This document shows positions 6,182-11,499 of a stretch of DNA of 11,499 nt, piece after piece. The DNA is taken from NCBI GenBank assembly GCA_041749475.1, contig JBGTBD010000014.1, forward strand, positions 1 through 11,499, in the 5' to 3' direction. The DNA comes from JBGTBD01 sp041749475 (GTDB taxonomy: Bacteria > Pseudomonadota > Alphaproteobacteria > Rickettsiales > UBA998). The translations under genes and the position numbers were made by a program. The notes below the pieces were generated by a model. The model saw only the letters and a program-made list of their open reading frames with translations. It was not told the origin of the DNA and made no database searches. Position 1 is the stretch's first letter. Every line of letters starts with the position of its first letter.

Positions 6182-6613
6182 ATGACCGCATTATATACCG
6201 CTCACGCAACCGCAGTCGCAGGCCGCGATGGCCGCGCTTCCACCGATGACAAGAAGATCGACGTGAAACTAAGCACCCCCGGTGGCGGTGGTGACGGCTC
6301 GAACCCGGAACAGCTCTTCGCCTGTGGATACGCCGCTTGCTTCGGCAGCGCCGTCGCCGCCGTCGCGAAAAAAGAGAATGTCGATACCGGTGAAGTTACC
6401 GTAAATTCCGACGTGACGCTCAACAAAGACGATAGCGGCTACTCCATCTCCGTGACGCTCGACGTGCAGCTGCCGAATGTTGATGCTGAGCAAGCCAAGA
6501 AACTCGTCGAAGCCGCGCATCAGGTCTGCCCCTATTCCAAGGCGACGCGTGGTAATATCAACGTCACCTTGAAAGCTAGCGGCCAACCGGTCATGACGCT
6601 GAAAGCGGCCTAG
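6182..6613 (+). CDS. ohr: Organic hydroperoxide resistance protein Ohr (OsmC superfamily)
   Basis: Ohr is a cytoplasmic thiol peroxidase that reduces organic hydroperoxides, usually recycled by lipoylated proteins. The 143-residue length fits the family. The N-terminal YTAHATAVAGRDGRAS, then GGGGDGSNPEQLFACGYAACF, then QVCPYSKATRGN are Ohr signatures rather than OsmC ones. The peroxidatic residue is Cys53 in YAACF and the resolving residue is Cys116 in VCPYSKA. Glu43 of NPEQLF and an Arg in the GRDGR motif form the active-site salt bridge in this family. Cys48 is an additional cysteine close to the active site. AGGAG at 6171-6175 supports the start. No MarR-type ohrR gene is visible nearby, and I did not find the AT-rich palindrome usual for OhrR. 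Confidence 0.93.
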   Translation: MTALYTAHATAVAGRDGRASTDDKKIDVKLSTPGGGGDGSNPEQLFACGYAACFGSAVAAVAKKENVDTGEVTVNSDVTLNKDDSGYSISVTLDVQLPNVDAEQAKKLVEAAHQVCPYSKATRGNINVTLKASGQPVMTLKAA

Positions 6614-6621
6614 TTTATCTC

Positions 6622-6731
6622 GTCATTCTCGCGCACGCGGGAATCCAGTCGAGAGCGCCGTGGGCGCGATATAGTCTGTTGGGTGTATTACCAATATGTT
6701 GCTGATGGATTCCCGCTTTTGCGGGAATGAC
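6622..6731. repeat. Dispersed inverted-repeat element, copy 2
   Basis: The arms at 6622-6647 and 6706-6731 (26 bp each, four mismatches, all towards the left arm) match the element at 1310-1394, but the 58-bp centre is different and longer. It begins 8 bp after the ohr stop codon. The minus strand again reads VIPAKAGIHQ. The variable centre with conserved arms supports a MITE-like or palindromic repeat family. Confidence 0.88.
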
Positions 6732-6743
6732 AATTTCTTCAAA

Positions 6744-6785
6744 CAAAAAATCCCCCGCCTCCAATGGAAGCGGGGGATTTTTTTT
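6744..6785. terminator. Bidirectional Rho-independent terminator between ohr and rne
   Basis: A 9-bp stem (ATCCCCCGC at 6750-6758 with GCGGGGGAT at 6770-6778) continues with a short inner stem. It is flanked by six A residues on the left and a run of T residues on the right (6778-6785). The symmetry lets it stop plus-strand transcripts from ohr and minus-strand transcripts from rne, whose stop codon is 26 bp away. Confidence 0.93.
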
Positions 6786-6810
6786 ATGCCTTAGCAAAGG
6801 GTGGAAAAAA

Positions 6811-9699
6811 CTAATCCACCATCTTCCGCCACCAGCCGCCTTTTTTCGGGCGGCTTGGGTCGTCGTTCTGGGGTGCGGAGGCATTGGCAGGGGCTTCGTC
6901 GGTTTCAACGAAGGTCTTGCCCCGTGCGCGGGGCTTTTTCTCTTCCGCTTTGTCTGCGACCAGGGCGACGGCGGGTGCGTCCTTATCAGCCTTTCCCGCT
7001 TTTTCGCGCTCCATCTTTTCGGCTTTCTCTGCCTTGGCAGCGGCGACGGCGGCGCTGGTGCGGCGCGGTGCACGCTTGGGTGTTTCCTTCACGGGAGCCG
7101 CATCATACTCAATCGTTTCCGAAGAAGCGGAAGACGCGGCTGCGGGGGCTTCATAGGAAGGTTCTGCGCTGTCAGATGAAGATTCACCTCCGGTGCTCTC
7201 CGTAGCGGAAGGCTCGATCGGGCTGCCGTCTTCGTTGGTACGATTACGGCTACCGCCACGCCCACGACCGCCACGGCGACCGCGACGTGCGCCGCCACGC
7301 TCACCACGCGGCCCGCGTAGGGGACGGGATGCGTTTTCTTCGCTCGTCTCACCTTCAGCGCCTTCGACAGGCTCAACGGATGCATCCTGTAATTCAGCAG
7401 GAGCGGATTCCTGACCCTCTGGACGATTCTCATCACGCCCGCGGCCACGATCACGATCACGCCCGCCACGGCCCCGATCCCTGTCGCGGTCACGACGCGG
7501 CTTGCGCTCCCCGTCACCGCGCTGACCTTCCCCGCTTTCGCTCGACCCGTGGGTTTTACGGATACGCTCGATACTATAGTCGGTGGACATGCGCTTCGCA
7601 TCGGCAGTGATGGTAAGGCTGATACCGAACTGCTGCTCGACTTCCGTCAGGTAGCTGCGCGTATGGTTCAGCATATGAAGCGCGAGTTCGTTGGAGACGA
7701 GAATGCGCAGTTCGCGGTAATCATTACCGCTGGCATCCTTCTCCAGGATACGGATGATCTCGATGGCGAGCGATTCCAGCGAGCGGACGAACCCGGTTCC
7801 CTGACAATGCTGGCAGGAGGAGGTGGAGGTTTCGCTGATGCTGGGACGCAGACGTTGGCGGGAAAGCTCCAACAAGCCGAACGGGCTGATATGCCCCACT
7901 TGGATTTTCGCGCGATCCACCTTCATCGCGTCCTTGAACGCACGCTCCACGGAGCGGCGGTTCTTACCGTAGAACATATCGATGAAATCGACCACGATCA
8001 ACCCGCCGAGATCACGCAAACGTAGCTGACGTGCTACTTCTCCGGCAGCTTCAAGGTTGGTTTTCAGCGCGGTTTCTTCCACGTTCCGCTCGGTCGTTGA
8101 ACGGCCCGAGTTGACGTCGATCGCAATCAGCGCTTCCGTGTGGTTGATGACAATATACCCGCCCGAACGGAGTTTCACGATGGGCTGGTACATCGAATGC
8201 AATTGCGCATCAAGGTTATATTCACTGAAAATCGGCGTCTTCTCTTTGAACTGTTTCACCTTCGCCGCGTGCGAGGGCATGATCAGCTTCATGAATTCTT
8301 TGGCGGACTTGAACGCGTCCTCCCCCTGGATCAATACTTCTTCGATATCGGGCGAATAGTAATCACGGAGCGAGCGCTTGATGATGTCGCTCTCCACATA
8401 GATAAGGGCAGGGGCCGTCGCGGCTAGCGCACCCTCGCGGATCGTGTTCCATAATTTGATAAGATATTCATAGTCCCGCTTGATCTCGACCTTGGTACGG
8501 TCGATACCTGCGGTGCGGATGATTACGCTCATACCATGCGTTTCGCGCATCTCGGAGGCGACTTTCTTTAAGCGCTTACGGTCTTCTCCGCGCGCGATTT
8601 TCCGCGAAATGCCACCGTCCTTGGAGGAGTTGGGCATAAGTACGCAATAACGTCCGGCCAGCGAGATATAGGTGGTCAGCGACGCGCCTTTATTGCCGCG
8701 CTCATCCTTGATGACCTGCACGAGTAATATCTGCCCGCGCTTGATGACTTCTTGGATTTTATAACGGCGGCGGAAGGTCTGGAGGATCAAATCCTTCTGA
8801 TCTTCGATGTCGTCTTCGTCGCTCGCAGTCTCCAGCATGGCGGGACGCGGGCCTTCATCACCTTCTTCGCCGTCGATGACGTCGGAGGAGGTGGACATGC
8901 CTCCATTACGCGCTTCGGATGCACCGGGGCGACGACGGCCACGACCGCGACGGCCACGACCACGACGGCCACCGCGCTCACCACGGCCTTCACCGTCAGC
9001 ACGCGGGCTATCGCCAGTGTTTTCTTCACCTTCTTCGGCGTCGCCTTCAGCGGATTCGCCTTCGGAAGCATCACGCGGTTGCGCATCACCTTCTTCATCC
9101 GAACCTTCTTCTGTCTCGGAGGATTCTTCCAGTACAGGCGCGGCGAAGCGGTCTTCTTCGACGGGTTCGACGGGGAATTGTTCTTCCGAAGCATCCGCAG
9201 CCGCGGCTTCCTCTGGAGTCTCTTCAATATGTACCGGCGGGGTAAAGGGCTTCGGAGCTTCGATACCTTCGAATCCTTCTTCCGCAGCAGTAGATTCTTC
9301 TGATTCAGAATCCTCTTCAGAAGACGATGCTTCCTCAGAATCTTCAGAAGCCTCTCTCTCCTGCGCACGATCCTTATCGCGGGCACGGCGGGCGTTCAGT
9401 TCTTCTTCACGCGCCTGCGCCGCTTCTTCCAGCAGTTTTTTGCGGTCGGCGATGGGGATCTGGTAATAATCCGGGTTGATCTCGGAGAAGGAAAGGAAGC
9501 CTTGCTTCCCGCCACCATACTCGACGAACGCCGCTTGCAGCGACGGTTCGACGCGGGTGACTTTTGCCAGATAGATATTGCCTTTGATTTGTTCTTTTGC
9601 CGCAGTGATGAAGTCGTATTCTTCGATCAGGTGGTCATTGGCGATGATGACCCGTGTCTCTTCCGGGTGTTGTGCATCGACGAGTAGTCGCTTTGTCAT
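6811..9699 (-). CDS. rne: Ribonuclease E
   Basis: RNase E is the endonuclease that starts most mRNA decay and processes rRNA and tRNA precursors. This 962-residue protein starts with MTKRLLVDAQ. Its S1 domain begins at about 37 (GNIYLAKVTRVEPSLQAAFVEYGGGKQGFL) and is split by an acidic, Ser/Glu-rich insertion (about 95-300) that contains an Arg/Gly block at 239-257. The S1 domain resumes with ILLVQVIKDERGNKGASLTTYISL. The catalytic domain has Asp528 in AIDVNSG and Asp571 in VVDFIDM. The zinc-link cysteines are Cys629 and Cys632 in SCQHCQGTG. The disordered C-terminal half (about 715-962) is rich in Arg/Gly (737-757, 794-820), then Ala/Glu/Lys, and ends with GGWWRK. In Caulobacter a Gly-Trp-Trp tail binds polynucleotide phosphorylase. 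GGAGA at 9707-9711 supports the start. The layout is that of alphaproteobacterial RNase E, a degradosome scaffold. Confidence 0.97.
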   Translation of the reverse strand: MTKRLLVDAQHPEETRVIIANDHLIEEYDFITAAKEQIKGNIYLAKVTRVEPSLQAAFVEYGGGKQGFLSFSEINPDYYQIPIADRKKLLEEAAQAREEELNARRARDKDRAQEREASEDSEEASSSEEDSESEESTAAEEGFEGIEAPKPFTPPVHIEETPEEAAAADASEEQFPVEPVEEDRFAAPVLEESSETEEGSDEEGDAQPRDASEGESAEGDAEEGEENTGDSPRADGEGRGERGGRRGRGRRGRGRRRPGASEARNGGMSTSSDVIDGEEGDEGPRPAMLETASDEDDIEDQKDLILQTFRRRYKIQEVIKRGQILLVQVIKDERGNKGASLTTYISLAGRYCVLMPNSSKDGGISRKIARGEDRKRLKKVASEMRETHGMSVIIRTAGIDRTKVEIKRDYEYLIKLWNTIREGALAATAPALIYVESDIIKRSLRDYYSPDIEEVLIQGEDAFKSAKEFMKLIMPSHAAKVKQFKEKTPIFSEYNLDAQLHSMYQPIVKLRSGGYIVINHTEALIAIDVNSGRSTTERNVEETALKTNLEAAGEVARQLRLRDLGGLIVVDFIDMFYGKNRRSVERAFKDAMKVDRAKIQVGHISPFGLLELSRQRLRPSISETSTSSCQHCQGTGFVRSLESLAIEIIRILEKDASGNDYRELRILVSNELALHMLNHTRSYLTEVEQQFGISLTITADAKRMSTDYSIERIRKTHGSSESGEGQRGDGERKPRRDRDRDRGRGGRDRDRGRGRDENRPEGQESAPAELQDASVEPVEGAEGETSEENASRPLRGPRGERGGARRGRRGGRGRGGSRNRTNEDGSPIEPSATESTGGESSSDSAEPSYEAPAAASSASSETIEYDAAPVKETPKRAPRRTSAAVAAAKAEKAEKMEREKAGKADKDAPAVALVADKAEEKKPRARGKTFVETDEAPANASAPQNDDPSRPKKGGWWRKMVD

Positions 9700-10132
9700 A
9701 ATAGAGTCTCCATGTGCTGAACCGCATCACGGCGTGGCTTCTGGACGCGTCAGGCAACAGGGAGAACCCGCTTTTGGCCGAATGGCTGAAAGCGGTGAGT
9801 AGTCGCAGGCCTTCCTCTGTCAGGCGCCGCCATGGGGCGGCAATGAGGAGGGAGGCGAGTGAAGATACGGGGATTCCTGTGAGGCCTGAGCGCGTATCGG
9901 TAGGCCGAGCGCTCTGAGCGGTGGTTGATCTTATTTCTGCGCATACGGGGGAGGCTATGACAGGCTCTGCCGCACGCGGGAAAATTCTTGAAACGGAAAA
10001 AGCGTCCATCGTCGTCACGTCACCGCATCGCGGTGAGGAGGTGGGTTGGTTAAGGCGTGACGGTAGCGATGACATTCTTTTTTTCCCTGACGCACGATAC
10101 CGCGAATGGTATAAGAAACCGTAAAGCGGGAT
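9700..10132 (-). other. Hairpin-rich non-coding region upstream of rne
   Basis: This 433-bp gap separates the divergent rne and amidase genes. I see no convincing gene in it. On the rne strand it could form several hairpins: 9768-9795 (CCGCTTT with AAAGCGG outside and GGCC with GGCT inside), 9826-9841 (GCCGCC with GGCGGC), 9888-9914 (GAGCGC with GCGCTC), and a larger structure at 10007-10071 whose inner palindrome is TCACCGC-ATC-GCGGTGA. If rne is transcribed from upstream of these, they form a long structured leader. In E. coli a structured rne leader is the site of feedback control by RNase E. The leader role here is inference, as I find no strong rne promoter. Confidence 0.45.
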
Positions 10133-11419
10133 ATGCGCGGTTTTAATAATCCGTTGACAAACACTATAATACGACGCTTGATGAATGCAAGAAATGATTG
10201 TGGTTTGCCGCGCTTGTATAACATATTGAGATATTTATCTAAAATAGCAGCTTGCGGGCTCTTCGCAACGCTTGTCGCACTGCCTGTGTATGCCGAAGGG
10301 CTACCTGCCATCACCTCGACCACTGTAGAGAGTCATCAGGGGAACGAGCTGATCGTCTTCTCCTGTTCAGCGCCATTGAAGCATCAGAAGATTTTCCTGT
10401 TGGAGAACCCACCGCGCGTGGTGCTCGATGTTGATTCCGCGCGTGGGGCAGGGGTGATCGTTCCTCCCGGGTATCGCGGGAAGATGATCTCCAACGTCCG
10501 CTTCGGCCAGTTCGATACCGACACCTCGCGCATCGTGATCGACCTGAATGGCCCAGCGCAGCAGGCCAGCATCCACACCTTCGCCCCCGTCGCGGGCAAG
10601 CCTTTCCGCCTCGTCGTCGATGTCTCGGTGAAGCCGGGGGACATCACCCGCGAAGCACCGCGCCCGCAGGTAGCGGGTGGCGGATTCGCGCCCTTGCCGC
10701 AGGAGAAACCGAAACCTTCCGTCCTCGACAAAGGCAAGCCGCTGATCGTCATCGACCCTGGTCACGGCGGCAAAGACCCCGGCGCGATCAGTTCCGGTGG
10801 CACGCGGGAGAAGGATATCAACTTCACCGTCGCCCAATATGTACGTCAGGCAATCCTCCGCACCGGTCGCTACCGCGTCGCGCTCACTCGGAACAATGAC
10901 GAACTGATTGCCCTGCGTGACCGCGTCTCCATCGCGCGGCAGGCAGGAGGCGATGTGTTCATCTCCCTCCATGCGGATGCGGCCGGAAGCCCAGAGGCGC
11001 GCGGGCTGTCAGTCTATACCGTCTCCGAAGAGGCATCCGACGCCGAAGCCGAAGCTTTGGCCCAGCAGGAGAACGAGGCCGACATCATCGCCGGCGTCCC
11101 GCTGATGCATGAGGATAAGGACGTTGCCAATATCCTGATCGACCTCGCCCAGCGCGACACCAAGCGTAAATCCTCCCGGCTGGCCGATATCATGGTCACC
11201 CAGTTCCGTAATCAGGGCGTGACGTTATTGCCCAACCCCCACCGCTTCGCCGGGTTCCGTGTCCTCAAAGCACCGGATATACCCTCCGTACTGGTAGAAA
11301 TCGGGTTCATCACCAACCCCGAGGACGAACGCATCGTCCAGACCGAATCCCACCGCAAACGCGTTGCGGACGGGATCATCTATTCACTCGATAAATATTT
11401 TGAATCGACGCGGGAGTAG
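10133..11419 (+). CDS. amiC: N-acetylmuramoyl-L-alanine amidase with AMIN domain
   Basis: This periplasmic zinc enzyme cuts the bond between MurNAc and the peptide stem, splitting septal peptidoglycan during daughter cell separation. The order is a signal peptide (hydrophobic core about 38-52, ending VYA), an AMIN targeting domain (about 60-165), a Pro-rich linker (about 168-200) and an Amidase_3 domain (about 203-424). Zinc ligands are His211 in DPGHGG, Glu226 in TREKDIN and His280 in SLHADA; Glu389 in VEIGFITN is catalytic. The segment from about 297 to 345 is the position of the autoinhibitory helix in AmiB/AmiC enzymes activated by EnvC/NlpD-type proteins. The start is uncertain. The first ATG (10133) has only GGGA close by, a second ATG (10181) would give a more typical signal peptide, and in-frame TTG codons follow. 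Divergence from rne is the usual alphaproteobacterial arrangement, often followed by a class A penicillin-binding protein gene. Confidence 0.93.
   Translation: MRGFNNPLTNTIIRRLMNARNDCGLPRLYNILRYLSKIAACGLFATLVALPVYAEGLPAITSTTVESHQGNELIVFSCSAPLKHQKIFLLENPPRVVLDVDSARGAGVIVPPGYRGKMISNVRFGQFDTDTSRIVIDLNGPAQQASIHTFAPVAGKPFRLVVDVSVKPGDITREAPRPQVAGGGFAPLPQEKPKPSVLDKGKPLIVIDPGHGGKDPGAISSGGTREKDINFTVAQYVRQAILRTGRYRVALTRNNDELIALRDRVSIARQAGGDVFISLHADAAGSPEARGLSVYTVSEEASDAEAEALAQQENEADIIAGVPLMHEDKDVANILIDLAQRDTKRKSSRLADIMVTQFRNQGVTLLPNPHRFAGFRVLKAPDIPSVLVEIGFITNPEDERIVQTESHRKRVADGIIYSLDKYFESTRE
10142..10170 (+). promoter_or_regulatory. Possible promoter inside the 5' end of the amidase reading frame
   Basis: A perfect TATAAT lies at 10165-10170, with TTTAAT 17 bp upstream (10142-10147). 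A perfect TTGACA at 10154-10159 is too close to pair with it. If used, transcription would begin near 10177, after the first ATG, and translation would have to begin at 10181 or later. That would make a short or absent leader. Confidence 0.35.
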
Positions 11420-11447
11420 ATAAGGCAAGCCTCTCTCGCAGTGATCG

Positions 11448-11499
11448 CCTCTCCCACCGGGAGAGGCCGGATTTTCCCTTGGAAATCCGGGTGAGGGTA
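11448..11499. repeat. REP-like double hairpin after the amidase gene
   Basis: Two hairpins lie side by side: CCTCTCCC-ACC-GGGAGAGG (11448-11466), and CCGGATTTT...AAATCCGG (11467-11490, with a TTCC/GGAA inner extension and one bulge). The sequence GGTGAGGGT follows up to the window edge. This matches the style of an intergenic repeat that is common in proteobacteria. There is no T-tract, so it is a poor terminator. The window ends inside or just after the element. Confidence 0.75.

Noticed and set aside
6615..7073. Minus-strand open frame overlapping the end of rne
   Set aside because: It reads the rne tail in another frame and then passes through the terminator and the second inverted-repeat element.
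8752..9303. Plus-strand open frames opposite the RNase E insertion
   Set aside because: Low-complexity Thr/Ala/Ser-rich translations of the antisense strand of a Glu/Ser/Arg-rich coding stretch; no start signals.
9635..10075. 146-codon minus-strand open frame overlapping the rne start
   Set aside because: It overlaps the first codons of rne in another frame, has no ribosome binding site and has an Arg/Ser/Thr-rich composition typical of non-coding GC-rich DNA.
9921..10124. 67-codon plus-strand open frame in the rne-amidase gap, with SPHRGEEVG
   Set aside because: There is no ribosome binding site, and the motif comes from the palindrome at 10020-10036, the kind of peptide that intergenic repeats give.

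Overview
The window reads as an alphaproteobacterial chromosome with mid-to-high GC content. This rests on three things: an RNase E with a long acidic insertion in its S1 domain and a C-terminal Gly-Trp-Trp tail; a coiled-coil gene followed by zapA and a 6S RNA; and rne placed divergently from an AMIN-domain amidase. The genus cannot be fixed from the sequence. Nothing looks like a phage, a large mobile element or a CRISPR array. It is mainly a core-gene region with structured intergenic DNA.

Layout: (1) 1-1280, plus strand: an unrecognised coiled-coil protein, zapA (cell division), and a 6S RNA gene with its own terminator. (2) 1281-1554: no gene, but a perfect inverted-repeat element of the 'VIPAKAGIH' type and three similar small hairpins. 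(3) 1555-4486, minus strand: an M48 peptidase with TPR repeats, a DsbA-family thiol oxidoreductase translationally adjacent to it, and a separately transcribed OmpA-family peptidoglycan-binding protein. Together these form an envelope biogenesis and quality-control block. (4) 4487-4664: overlapping divergent promoter candidates and a perfect 17-bp inverted repeat placed at the predicted 5' end of the next mRNA. (5) 4665-5810, plus: a PLP-dependent aminotransferase, meeting tail-to-tail with an unrecognised 87-residue protein on the minus strand. (6) 6182-6613, plus: an Ohr peroxidase, then a second copy of the dispersed inverted repeat and a terminator that can serve both strands. (7) 6811-9699, minus: RNase E. 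(8) 9700-10132: a gene-free, hairpin-rich stretch upstream of rne. (9) 10133-11419, plus: N-acetylmuramoyl-L-alanine amidase, followed by a two-hairpin REP-like repeat at the window edge.

The functional themes are cell division and the envelope (ZapA, OmpA, M48 peptidase, DsbA-like protein, amidase), RNA-level regulation (6S RNA, RNase E) and peroxide defence (Ohr). No clearly new multi-gene system is visible. The most interesting unexplained items are the perfect hairpin before the aminotransferase, the structured rne leader, the covarying hairpin trio after the 6S gene, and the orphan 87-residue protein.
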